Source of the DNA: Ruminococcus sp. 210702-SL.1.03
GTDB lineage: Bacteria > Bacillota > Clostridia > Oscillospirales > Ruminococcaceae
DNA length: 64,000 nt
NCBI RefSeq assembly: GCF_020559915.1
Contig: NZ_JAJCLZ010000002.1
Span: 1-64,000, forward strand
Reading direction: 5' to 3'
The position numbers and the translations under genes are program-made. Under the pieces are notes generated by a model. It had not been told where the DNA came from and ran no database searches. It saw only the letters and a list, made by a program, of their open reading frames with translations. Below are positions 15,665 to 24,176 of this stretch, in pieces (position 1 is the first letter of the stretch; the number at the start of each line of letters is the position of its first letter).

Positions 15665-16984
15665 ATGGGGGAGATGATATTTTACGCGCTGACATCGGCG
15701 CTGACCTGCATACCCTACTCCTACTCGGTGCACTACTCGCTTACGCCGAAGAAAAAAACGCTGAAAAGTCTGCTTTTGTACAGTCTGCTGATATGCGTAC
15801 TGCTTTGGATAAAGCTCTTTTTCGACGCGCGGTATAAAGCCTCGCTGGCTTCCATACTGATAACGAATTTCTCGCTTTTCGCGACCATGAAGATATTTAC
15901 GAAGGACTCGTGGGCAAGGGTATTCAAATCTTATCTGATATTGACAACCAGCATGATAATCAGCGAATTTTTCTGCGCGCTGGTGTTTTTTGGAATGGGG
16001 CTGGAATTTGACAATATGGTAAACAGCCTGCCGGGAGCGGGCGTGCGCTTTTTCTCGACGATAAGCGTAAATATTTTCATGTTCCTAGGAATATTCGTGT
16101 GGAACAAAATATCTAAAATCGAGATGAATACCAAACTGTGGGAGTTTTTCGCTGTCCTCGCGGTGCAAATGGTCATATGCGGGCTTTTTCTCATCCGCCT
16201 GAGCGAGTATGGCAAAACTGTAAAAATGCTGCACGTAGTTATCTACGTCGGCGCTGCGTGGGTGCTGACCGACGGCTTTTTCATCAAGGCTATCTATGAC
16301 AACCAGCAGAAAGCCGAGCTGAAAATGTCGCTCGACCAAGCGATGCAGCTGGAAAAAATGCAGTATGAATACTACGAAAATCTGACAGAATCTGTCTACT
16401 CCATGCGCAAATTTAGGCACGATATGAACAATACGCTTCAAACTTTGTCCGTCATGATGAACGACCCCGACTCCCCCGAGTCGCGGGAAAACGGCAGACA
16501 GCTTTTCGAGCAAATGCAGGAAAAGTATAAGCAAACGCAGATACCTTATTACAGCAGTAACCCTGTTATAAATGCTGTAATTTTGTCGAAATCACTTGCC
16601 GCTGAGGAGAACGGAGTCAAGCTTACAGTATCTGTCAACGGCGAAAACTTAGACGGCATTGAGAATATAGACTTGTGTAGTATATTTTCAAATCTGCTTG
16701 ACAACGCTCTCGAAGCCGCGAGGAATATTCGCGACGGCGAGATAGAGCTGAGTTCATGGAGCGAGGCGGGGTATTTCTTTATCAAGTGCGTGAACAGTTA
16801 CGCGGGAAAAGCTTCGCTTGTGAAAAAAAACGGCAAAAAGCTTGCTTCCACAAAGGGAAGCGGCCGCGGACTGGGCTTGTCCATAATCGAGAGCGTAGCA
16901 GGGAAGTACGATGGGCGCGTTGTTATCGACGCTGAGGAGAAGTTTTCGGTGCTTGTCGGCTTGAAAGTTGGTGACGGCGAATGA
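15665..16984 (+). CDS. AgrC-like sensor histidine kinase, copy 1
   Basis: 439 residues. About six hydrophobic segments form the sensor (1-210), followed by a coiled coil, the phospho-acceptor His252 in KFRHDMNN and a GHKL ATPase domain (N-box NLLDNALEAA, G-box GSGRGLGLS). This is the HPK10 type (AgrC/ComD/VirS), which usually senses exported peptides. ATG follows the regulator's stop directly and the stop overlaps the next kinase's ATG (ATGA). The C-terminal half is almost identical to copies 2 and 3; the last third of the sensor matches copy 3 but not copy 2. No AgrB or precursor-peptide gene is visible nearby. Confidence 0.9.
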   Translation: MGEMIFYALTSALTCIPYSYSVHYSLTPKKKTLKSLLLYSLLICVLLWIKLFFDARYKASLASILITNFSLFATMKIFTKDSWARVFKSYLILTTSMIISEFFCALVFFGMGLEFDNMVNSLPGAGVRFFSTISVNIFMFLGIFVWNKISKIEMNTKLWEFFAVLAVQMVICGLFLIRLSEYGKTVKMLHVVIYVGAAWVLTDGFFIKAIYDNQQKAELKMSLDQAMQLEKMQYEYYENLTESVYSMRKFRHDMNNTLQTLSVMMNDPDSPESRENGRQLFEQMQEKYKQTQIPYYSSNPVINAVILSKSLAAEENGVKLTVSVNGENLDGIENIDLCSIFSNLLDNALEAARNIRDGEIELSSWSEAGYFFIKCVNSYAGKASLVKKNGKKLASTKGSGRGLGLSIIESVAGKYDGRVVIDAEEKFSVLVGLKVGDGE

Positions 16985-19607
16985 TGGATATTCTCATCTA
17001 CATACTGCTTTGCGTTATCACAAGCGTACCGTACGTCTACTCGGTGCGCCGCTCGCTGACGCCGAAGTACAAAAGCGTGCGGGCGACCCTGCTCTACGGG
17101 CTGCTGATCTGCGCGCTGATGTGGTTCAAGCTTTGGCTTGATTTCCTGAAAGAGGATTCGCTTTTCACGATACTTTTCACGCAGACTATGCTGTTTTTCC
17201 TCATGAAAATTTTTACAAAAGACTCGTGGGTGCGCGTGCTGAAATTTTTTCTGATATTCAGCGGAAGCGCGGTGATAAGCGAGCTTTTTTGCGTGCTGGT
17301 GTTTATGGGCATCGGCGCGGACATCAGGTCGTCGAAAGCGGTGATGTATCTGCCGATAGGCCGCTTTTTCGGCACTATCAGCGTGACGATCTTCATGTTC
17401 ATCGCGGTGTTTATATGGAACAAAATATCGGGGATCGAAATGAATACCAAAACGTGGGAGTTCTTCGCGGTGCTTGCGGTGCAGATAGTGCTTGTCTGCG
17501 TTTTCCTCGTCGGCGTGACGGTCAACCCGAAAAACGTGCAGATACTTCAAGTCGTAATTTGCGTCGGCGCGGCGTGGGTGCTGACCGACGGCTTTTTCAT
17601 CAAGGCTATCTATGACAACCAACAGAAAGCCGAGCTGAAAATGTCGCTCGACCAAGCGATGCAACTGGAAAAAATGCAGTATGAATACTACGAAAATCTG
17701 ACAGAATCTGTCTACTCCATGCGCAAATTTAGGCACGATATGAACAATACGCTTCAAACTTTGTCCGTCATGATGAACGACCCCGACTCCCCCGAGTCGC
17801 GGGAAAACGGCAGACAGCTTTTCGAGCAAATGCAGGAAAAGTATAAGCAAACGCAGATACCTTATTACAGCAGTAACCCCGTCATCAATGCGGTAATCTT
17901 GTCGAAATCGCTTGCGGCGGAGGAGAACGGCGTTAAGCTTACAGTATCTGTAAACGGCGAAAATTTAGACGGCATTGAAAACATAGACTTGTGTAGTATA
18001 TTTTCAAACTTGCTTGACAACGCTCTCGAAGCCGCGAGGGATATTCGTGATGGTGAGATCGAGCTGAGTTCATGGAGCGAGGCGGGGTATTTCTTTATCA
18101 AATGCGTGAACAGTTACGCGGGAAAATCCAGCCTCGCAAAAAAGAACGGCAAAAAGCTTACTTCCACAAAGGGCAGCGGCCGCGGGCTGGGCTTGTCCAT
18201 AATCGAGAGCGTGGCAGGGAAGTACGATGGGCGCGTGGTCATCGACGCTGAGGAGAAGTTTTCGGTGCTTGTCGGCTTGAAGGCGGGTGGTGGCGAATGA
18301 TGGAAACACTGCTTTACGCCTTGAACGCCGCGCTGACGAGCATTCCCTACACCTACGCCGTGCACTACTCGCTCAGCCCGAAGCGCAAGAGCGTGAAAAG
18401 CCTGCTGGCGTGCGGCGCTTTGGTTTGCGCCCTGCTGTGCGTGAAGCTGGTTTTCGATATGCATGAAAAAGCCAATGTTGGAACGATTTTAGCGACAAAC
18501 TTCTCGCTTTTCGCGGCGATGAAGCTCTTCTCGCGCGACTCTTGGGTGCGGGTCTTCAAGTGCTATCTGGTACTTACCGCCGGCGTGATAATCAGCGAAC
18601 TTTTCAGCGCGGTGGTGTTTTTCTCGATCGGCATAAGTTTCGAGAACGTCAGCGCCAACCTTCCGAGCCTGCCGGTGCGGTTTTTCTCGACTATCAGCCT
18701 TCTGATCTTCTCGTTTATTGGCATATATGTATGGAATAAAATATCAAAGATCGAGATGAACACCAAACTGTGGGAGTTTTTCGCCGTTCTCGCGGTGCAA
18801 ATGGTCATCTGCGGGCTGTTTCTTATCCGTCTGAGCGAGTACGGCAAAACTGTAAAAATGCTGCACGTAGTTATCTACGTCGGCGCGGCGTGGGTGCTGA
18901 CCGACGGCTTTTTTATCAAAGCTATCTACGATAATCAACAAAAAGCCGAGCTGAAAATGTCGCTCGACCAAGCGATGCAGCTGGAAAAAATGCAGTATGA
19001 ATACTACGAAAATCTGACAGAATCTGTCTACTCCATGCGTAAATTTAGGCACGATATGAACAACACTTTGCAGACGCTCTCCGTCATGATGAACGATCCC
19101 GACTCGCCCGAGTCGCGCGAGAACGGTCGGCAGCTTTTCGAGCAAATGCAGGAAAAGTACAAGCAAACGCAGATACCTTATTACAGCAGTAACCCTGTTA
19201 TAAATGCGGTAATTTTATCGAAATCGCTCGCCGCCGAAGAGAACGGAGTTAAGCTTACCGTTTCAGTTAATGGTGAAAATCTTGACGGCATAGAAAATAT
19301 AGATTTGTGCAGTATCTTTTCTAATCTGCTTGACAACGCTCTCGAAGCGGCGAGGGATATTCGCGATGGTGAGATAGAGCTGAGTTCATGGAGCGAGGCG
19401 GGGTATTTCTTTATCAAGTGCGTGAACAGCTACGCAGGTAAATTGTCGCTCGCAAAAAAGAACGGCAAAAAGCTTACTTCCACAAAGGGAAGCGGCCGCG
19501 GACTGGGCTTGTCCATAATCGAGAGCGTGGCAGGGAAGTACGATGGGCGCGTGGTCATCGACGCTGAGGAGAAGTTTTCGGTGATGGTGGGGCTGAAATT
19601 TGCGGAG
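16256..19607 (+). repeat. tandem triplication of the kinase output module, 1316-base period
   Basis: The block beginning GCGTGGGTGCTGACC occurs at 16256, 17572 and 18888, exactly 1316 bases apart each time. Between 16337 and 16560 copies 1 and 2 differ at only one or two bases. The sensor-encoding blocks between them are far less similar, so the repeat is a mosaic of conserved output and variable input. Confidence 0.9.
16981..18300 (+). CDS. AgrC-like sensor histidine kinase, copy 2
   Basis: 439 residues, the same length and architecture as copy 1, with His252 in FRHDMNN. The N-terminal ~195 residues are the most divergent of the three (for example VGVTVNPKNVQILQVVI where copies 1 and 3 have IRLSEYGKTVKMLHVVI), so it probably responds to a different signal. 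From residue ~198 to the end it is nearly identical to copy 1, including long runs of identical synonymous sites. Both ends overlap neighbours by 4 bases (ATGA), so translation is coupled. Confidence 0.9.
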   Translation: MMDILIYILLCVITSVPYVYSVRRSLTPKYKSVRATLLYGLLICALMWFKLWLDFLKEDSLFTILFTQTMLFFLMKIFTKDSWVRVLKFFLIFSGSAVISELFCVLVFMGIGADIRSSKAVMYLPIGRFFGTISVTIFMFIAVFIWNKISGIEMNTKTWEFFAVLAVQIVLVCVFLVGVTVNPKNVQILQVVICVGAAWVLTDGFFIKAIYDNQQKAELKMSLDQAMQLEKMQYEYYENLTESVYSMRKFRHDMNNTLQTLSVMMNDPDSPESRENGRQLFEQMQEKYKQTQIPYYSSNPVINAVILSKSLAAEENGVKLTVSVNGENLDGIENIDLCSIFSNLLDNALEAARDIRDGEIELSSWSEAGYFFIKCVNSYAGKSSLAKKNGKKLTSTKGSGRGLGLSIIESVAGKYDGRVVIDAEEKFSVLVGLKAGGGE

Positions 19608-19616
19608 AAGGTCTGA
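18297..19616 (+). CDS. AgrC-like sensor histidine kinase, copy 3
   Basis: 439 residues; HPK10-type with His252 and GHKL domain. Residues 1-~150 differ from copies 1 and 2, residues ~151-200 match copy 1, and the remainder matches both. At DNA level the catalytic half has more synonymous differences from copies 1/2 than they have from each other, suggesting copies 1 and 2 were homogenised most recently. It starts within the stop of copy 2 and is the last gene of the operon; no clear terminator follows before the promoter at 19658. Confidence 0.9.
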   Translation: MMETLLYALNAALTSIPYTYAVHYSLSPKRKSVKSLLACGALVCALLCVKLVFDMHEKANVGTILATNFSLFAAMKLFSRDSWVRVFKCYLVLTAGVIISELFSAVVFFSIGISFENVSANLPSLPVRFFSTISLLIFSFIGIYVWNKISKIEMNTKLWEFFAVLAVQMVICGLFLIRLSEYGKTVKMLHVVIYVGAAWVLTDGFFIKAIYDNQQKAELKMSLDQAMQLEKMQYEYYENLTESVYSMRKFRHDMNNTLQTLSVMMNDPDSPESRENGRQLFEQMQEKYKQTQIPYYSSNPVINAVILSKSLAAEENGVKLTVSVNGENLDGIENIDLCSIFSNLLDNALEAARDIRDGEIELSSWSEAGYFFIKCVNSYAGKLSLAKKNGKKLTSTKGSGRGLGLSIIESVAGKYDGRVVIDAEEKFSVMVGLKFAEKV

Positions 19617-19657
19617 GCGAGTGGACGATTTTTGCGGGCAAAAATGACTTTCACCTC

Positions 19658-19686
19658 TTGCAATCCTGCGAAAAATATGCTATAAT
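19658..19686 (+). promoter_or_regulatory. sigma-A promoter of the small membrane protein-ung unit
   Basis: TTGCAA (19658-19663), 17 bases, TATAAT (19681-19686). Confidence 0.7.
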
Positions 19687-19737
19687 AAAAGCGTATAACT
19701 ACTTGCAAAAACTTCACACAGAAAGGTCGTAACCCAA

Positions 19738-19881
19738 ATGTCAGATAAAAAACAAATGCCGCAGAAGCAGAAAAGCGATAAGCCGCTATTTATGCGCATA
19801 ATCATGCTCGCGATCGCTGCTGTTATGGTGCTCGGTATCGTGATCGGCGCTATCGCCGGCTCTACCTCCGCTTTCTTCTAA
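19738..19881 (+). CDS. 47-residue single-pass membrane protein
   Basis: A small protein with a polar Lys/Gln-rich N-terminus (MSDKKQMPQKQKSDK) and one hydrophobic helix (about 18-44) containing Gly-x3-Gly spacing, ending STSAFF. I do not recognise it. GAAAGG lies upstream at a slightly long spacing, and a good promoter lies at 19658-19686. Its stop TAA shares its last base with the ATG of ung (TAATG), which favours translational coupling. No functional link to DNA repair is evident. Confidence 0.65.
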   Translation: MSDKKQMPQKQKSDKPLFMRIIMLAIAAVMVLGIVIGAIAGSTSAFF

Positions 19882-20552
19882 TGGTGCACATTGGAAACAG
19901 CTGGGACGCTCTGCTGGCTGACGAATTTCACGCGGATTATTACTTGAAGCTTCGCGAATTTTTGAAATATGAATATTCGCATTACCCCGTTTACCCCTCG
20001 ATGTATGATATTTTCAATGCGCTGAAATATACGCCGTATGAAAACGTCAAGGCGGTCATCATCGGGCAAGACCCCTACCACGGCGAGGGTCAGGCGCACG
20101 GGCTTTGCTTTTCCGTGAAGCGCGGCGTTGCGCCACCGCCTTCGCTGCAAAATATCTTTAAAGAGCTGCAAAGCGACCTCGGCATCGCTCCCCCGCACCA
20201 TGGCGAGCTTACCGACTGGGCAAAACAGGGCGTGCTTATGCTGAACACCGTGCTCACCGTGCGCGGCGGGCAGGCTAATTCGCACCGCGGCAAGGGCTGG
20301 GAACAGCTCACCGACGCCGTTATCCGCCTGCTGAACGAGCGCCCGCAGCCTACTGCGTTTATACTTTGGGGCGGCAACGCCAAGGCGAAAGCGCCGCTTA
20401 TCACAAACCCCGCGCACGCCGTCTTTAAAGCCGCTCACCCCTCGCCACTCTCCGCGTACAACGGATTTTTCGGCTGCCGCCATTTCAGCGCTGTAAATAA
20501 GTTCCTTACAGACAACGGCATCGAGCCGATAGATTGGCAGATAAAGGATTGA
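19881..20552 (+). CDS. ung: uracil-DNA glycosylase, family 1
   Basis: Removes uracil from DNA to start base excision repair in the cytoplasm. 223 residues, standard length. The water-activating loop GQDPYH (62-67, catalytic Asp64), the uracil pocket region (LLMLNTVLTV-like stretch VLMLNTVLTVRGG) and the Leu-loop HPSPLS (~186-191) are all intact. The ATG overlaps the stop of the preceding small gene by one base, so it is probably translated by coupling. A strong terminator follows at 20565-20601. Confidence 0.96.
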   Translation: MVHIGNSWDALLADEFHADYYLKLREFLKYEYSHYPVYPSMYDIFNALKYTPYENVKAVIIGQDPYHGEGQAHGLCFSVKRGVAPPPSLQNIFKELQSDLGIAPPHHGELTDWAKQGVLMLNTVLTVRGGQANSHRGKGWEQLTDAVIRLLNERPQPTAFILWGGNAKAKAPLITNPAHAVFKAAHPSPLSAYNGFFGCRHFSAVNKFLTDNGIEPIDWQIKD

Positions 20553-20564
20553 AAAATGTATTAG

Positions 20565-20601
20565 AAGAGCCTCTCCGTGGTTTTTGCGGAGAGGCTCTTT
20601 T
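20565..20601 (+). terminator. terminator of ung
   Basis: 13-bp stem AAGAGCCTCTCCG / CGGAGAGGCTCTT followed by a short T-run; it may also serve the convergent gene ending at 20629. Confidence 0.85.
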
Positions 20602-20628
20602 GGGTGGTATTATTTAATTAAGCGTTTA

Positions 20629-22230
20629 TCACTTTTTACGCTTTACCTGTACAGCTGCGAGAGCGCCGCCTGCTATCAGCAGGGCAAATACGCTGGCTGT
20701 ACCGCCGGTGGTCGGGTTAGAGTCGCCGGCTTTGGAAGATGAAGAAGCGGTGCTTGAATTTCCGGAAGCACTGCTTGAAGCGTTGGCGCTCGAAGTATCC
20801 TTACTTGATGTATCAGAAGCTTCGGAAGAGTCCGCCGCGGAGCTTTCTGTATCGGAAGAGCTGTCTGCCGCGCTGGAGTCCTCAAGCAGTGTCAGAGTAA
20901 GCACCTGCGTGTGGGTAGCAGTGTCCGCCGTTATGGTGACAGTAGTCGAGAGCGGCTGATAACCGTCCGCTTCGACCTCTACCGTGTACTCGCCCGCGGA
21001 AAGCTCTACGGTATTTGACTCAAGCACTTCACCGTCAAGCTTGATCTCGCAGTCCATAAGCTCGGCGGGGTTGACTAGGAAAGTTACCTCGTACTTAGGC
21101 AGGGGCAGAAGCGGCGTACCCTCGGCGTTGAACCTGTAATCGCCGCCGTTTTCTACTATCTCGTTGTAAAAATCTTCGGTAGTCATGTATTCGTAGGTCT
21201 TGGCTTCGGCAATGTTCTCAACGCCGCCGCCTCCTGCGGTGATGTTTTCAGTTTCGGTGAAGTAATTGTTGCTGAAAACGCTGTTTTTGCCGCCCGCGCC
21301 ATAAATCGCGCCCAAACGCGTAAAGGGAGCGAAAGCGGTGTACTGCGAAAGATCGATCTCGCCTGCAAAATAGCTGTTTGTAATAGTTGAATTTTCGGAC
21401 ATAGTGCCTGTCAAACCGCCTGCGTCAGATGTGCCATTTCCGATAGGAGCAAATTTGCCGATGGAATAGCAGTTATTCATCTTAGAACCGTTGTAAAGCT
21501 CGCCTGCAACGCCGCCAACGTGCGAACCTGCGGACGTTATATCGCCTGTATTTGCGGAATACTGCACGGTACTGTTGGAAACATATGCCGCAACGCCGCC
21601 TACATAAACGCTTCCCATATCGCCTGTTATCTCGATATTGCCCTTATTTTCACAATATTCTATAGCGGTATTGTCTAAAGCATAGCCGACCATACCGATC
21701 GTTCCGTAAACGTATTTGCCATTGTTTTTAAAATCAACATCGGAAACGCAGTCAGATATCATAGATCCTATCGAAACGCCTGCGATAGTGCCGAAAAAAA
21801 CATAATTTCCGCCATTCTGCACATCCACATTGCCGGTAACAGTAAGTCCGGAGACCTCGCCGCCCTCAATATCGCCAAAGAATCCGCAAAGCGCGCCGTT
21901 TTCGTAGCATTCGGTAAAATCAATGTTAGAAACAGTGTGACCGTTGCCGAGGAATTTGCCGCTGAAATAAAATTCATCGTCATCTTCAACAGGGTAGCCG
22001 ATGGGCGTCCATTCCACGCCGCTGAGATCAAGGTCAGCCTCCAGCGAAACAACAACGTTGGTCTTGCCATTATAATCGCCGGTATTCACGTCTTTGGCAA
22101 ACTGCATAAGGTCATCTACAGAGTCGATAATGATCTCCTCAGGCGCTGCCGCAGCGAAAGCCGCAGGCGCAGCCGCCAGCGTCAAGCTAACGCAAAGCGC
22201 TCCGCTCAAAAGTTTTTTGAAGCATTTCAT
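20629..22230 (-). CDS. wall-anchored GLUG-like repeat protein with PEGA-like domain
   Basis: 533 residues. A signal peptide (residues 1-27, ending AAFAAAA) is followed by a beta-helical region of GLUG-type repeats (~30-380: GFFGDIEGGEVSGLTV, GGVAGELYNGS and similar), a PEGA-like beta domain (VNPAELMDCEIKLDGEVL...GEYTVEVEADGYQP, ~385-450) and a Ser/Ala/Asp linker. The C-terminus is NPTTGG, a hydrophobic stretch and KRKK: a sorting signal of LPXTG logic with a variant motif. Probably exposed on the wall by a sortase not encoded here. ATG 22230 has a strong AGGAG, with a perfect-consensus promoter at 22300-22328. Confidence 0.8.
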   Translation of the reverse strand: MKCFKKLLSGALCVSLTLAAAPAAFAAAAPEEIIIDSVDDLMQFAKDVNTGDYNGKTNVVVSLEADLDLSGVEWTPIGYPVEDDDEFYFSGKFLGNGHTVSNIDFTECYENGALCGFFGDIEGGEVSGLTVTGNVDVQNGGNYVFFGTIAGVSIGSMISDCVSDVDFKNNGKYVYGTIGMVGYALDNTAIEYCENKGNIEITGDMGSVYVGGVAAYVSNSTVQYSANTGDITSAGSHVGGVAGELYNGSKMNNCYSIGKFAPIGNGTSDAGGLTGTMSENSTITNSYFAGEIDLSQYTAFAPFTRLGAIYGAGGKNSVFSNNYFTETENITAGGGGVENIAEAKTYEYMTTEDFYNEIVENGGDYRFNAEGTPLLPLPKYEVTFLVNPAELMDCEIKLDGEVLESNTVELSAGEYTVEVEADGYQPLSTTVTITADTATHTQVLTLTLLEDSSAADSSSDTESSAADSSEASDTSSKDTSSANASSSASGNSSTASSSSKAGDSNPTTGGTASVFALLIAGGALAAVQVKRKK

Positions 22231-22299
22231 AAAAATTTTCTCCTTTTTAACTTACTTGATTTTTGCCCAATATGGTTCAAAAGCCAAATGCTTTACTTT

Positions 22300-22328
22300 A
22301 TTATAACACAGAGCGCGTTAATTGTCAA
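22300..22328 (-). promoter_or_regulatory. consensus sigma-A promoter of the GLUG-like gene
   Basis: Minus strand TTGACA, 17 bases, TATAAT: all 12 hexamer positions match consensus. Confidence 0.85.
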
Positions 22329-22376
22329 GACACATTTCGGCAAAACTAGATTAACATTTATCAAAGGTGGGGTGGC

Positions 22377-22416
22377 AAAAAAATTGCGGATAAGGGGAGA
22401 GTTCCTTATCCGCAAT
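22377..22416 (-). terminator. terminator of the membrane glycosyltransferase gene
   Basis: 13-bp stem ATTGCGGATAAGG / CCTTATCCGCAAT, followed on the minus strand by seven T residues. Confidence 0.9.
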
Positions 22417-22423
22417 TCACATA

Positions 22424-24103
22424 TTAAAACGGCAGCTCTTTCAAGCCGTATTTCTCGAGAAGGTCTTTGCGCATATAGAGGTTGATGCTGTAATCTTCCT
22501 TGAAAAACTTAAATACTTTATTTCTCTCAAAGTTTGCTACACGAACATAATTTGCCTCTTTAAGGTCTTCTTCTGAATAATATAATTCGAGATTTATCTC
22601 CGCAAGGATCACATCAGGCATACCCTTGCTTACCCATTTATTTATCGTTTTTTTCGCTTCATCTTTATCAACTTTTCTGTATTGTGAATAAAGATAATTT
22701 CCGTTTTCATCGCCGTAATTTATAAATATCGGTTTATCAAAATAAGGCGAGACCTCAGTTGCTACACCCATAAGGTAGACATATTCATTACGCTTTTCTT
22801 TGATCTCTTTTTTATCCATGTACTCTATTTCAGCACTTTCTATATCATCAAAATCCCATGCCCATTCTGAAAGTATTTTCAGCTCATCGAGATGATGCTC
22901 TTTAATAAAATCAGCAAGTTCTCTTGAATATGTATACGGTACCAAGACCTCGTTTACTGACGATACTACGCTTTCTGCAACAGGCATCAGCAGTGCTGCC
23001 GCAAGTATCACCGCAGTAAGCTTGCGAACGAAACCCGAGGTTATCTTTTCTTTAAAAGCTGCCGCAAGCTGTCTAAGCGCTTCATATCCTTTTGGCTCTA
23101 AGGTTATCCACATATAATAGATCATCATTAAAGTAAGTATACCGTAATGGTGCGGGTTACTGTAACCTATGCCCAAAAATACGATCAACACTAAGAATGG
23201 AGGAAAAAATTCAGAGAGAGTGTGTGTTTTTTTGCCATACCACGCGAAAAACGCCAGTATAAGCGCACCGCCTATACACTCCGTTATCTTTGCCGCCAAA
23301 GAAATTCCGCCGACAATGCCTCCATAAGAAAAACATAAGCCCCATGTTGCCTCAAACGGAAGAAACAGTATACGATAGCTTTCTGATAATCTTTCCTTGA
23401 TCGTAATTCCGAAAGACGTATTGAAAGTATCTGCATTCGGCATTACGGAAATTATAAGTACTGCTGCTATAACAAGCAGCCCAAGCAAAGCGTAACAGCG
23501 TTTGTCCTTAAATACAGCTTTTTTGTCGTCTGCGTGTGAAGCAAAGATCTTTACCATCCACACTACCGACACCATGCCGGCTATCATTATGCCCACCATC
23601 TGCGAAGCGCATAGCAAAGCCATCGAAAGCACAAAAGGCAGCGGCTTCTCATCGCGGGTTTTGTATGTAACAGCCATCAGAAAGATAGCGAGCATCATAA
23701 TGCAGTACGGGCGAGAAAGCACGCCATACTGATAAAAAATGAAATATGTAAACGGCAGAGCGCATCGCAAAAGTTTTGGAAACGGCGATCTGAATATCAG
23801 CAAAGACACCGCCGCACTGCATATCACGATATTGACAAATTTCAGAGAAAAAAGGTACGGCGCGCCAAGCTTTGCGAAAGGCACAAGCAACAAATGCCAC
23901 AATTGCGGGTGACCCTCCCAATGCGGTATTTTGAAAAGAATGTCTTTTATGCTCGCCGAGCGCGCTATCTGCCACGCCTGCGCTTCATCGAACCAAGGCT
24001 CATGAAAATATGAAATAACTGATATGCCTACTATGTAGACAAGCATTACGATACATTCTATCCTGTATTTTTTTACAAAATCCGACAGCTTATTTTCTGA
24101 CAT
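22424..24103 (-). CDS. polytopic membrane glycosyltransferase (GT-C fold, PMT/ArnT-like)
   Basis: 559 residues with about 10-11 membrane segments and a C-terminal soluble domain (~400-559). The first extracytoplasmic loop carries PWFDEAQAWQIAR, the acidic motif of GT39/GT83-type polyprenyl-phosphate-sugar transferases, followed by WEGHPQLWHLLL (the usual HPPL-like segment). Such enzymes transfer a sugar from a lipid carrier to protein or glycan on the outside of the membrane; donor and acceptor are unknown. ATG 24103 has AAGGGAG upstream and a terminator follows. It could glycosylate one of the abundant surface proteins encoded here, but nothing proves it. Confidence 0.75.
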   Translation of the reverse strand: MSENKLSDFVKKYRIECIVMLVYIVGISVISYFHEPWFDEAQAWQIARSASIKDILFKIPHWEGHPQLWHLLLVPFAKLGAPYLFSLKFVNIVICSAAVSLLIFRSPFPKLLRCALPFTYFIFYQYGVLSRPYCIMMLAIFLMAVTYKTRDEKPLPFVLSMALLCASQMVGIMIAGMVSVVWMVKIFASHADDKKAVFKDKRCYALLGLLVIAAVLIISVMPNADTFNTSFGITIKERLSESYRILFLPFEATWGLCFSYGGIVGGISLAAKITECIGGALILAFFAWYGKKTHTLSEFFPPFLVLIVFLGIGYSNPHHYGILTLMMIYYMWITLEPKGYEALRQLAAAFKEKITSGFVRKLTAVILAAALLMPVAESVVSSVNEVLVPYTYSRELADFIKEHHLDELKILSEWAWDFDDIESAEIEYMDKKEIKEKRNEYVYLMGVATEVSPYFDKPIFINYGDENGNYLYSQYRKVDKDEAKKTINKWVSKGMPDVILAEINLELYYSEEDLKEANYVRVANFERNKVFKFFKEDYSINLYMRKDLLEKYGLKELPF

Positions 24104-24176
24104 TATAAATTCTCCCTTATTCGTGGATATTATTTACTATTATAACATATATCTTACAAAATTTCAATCCCTAAAT

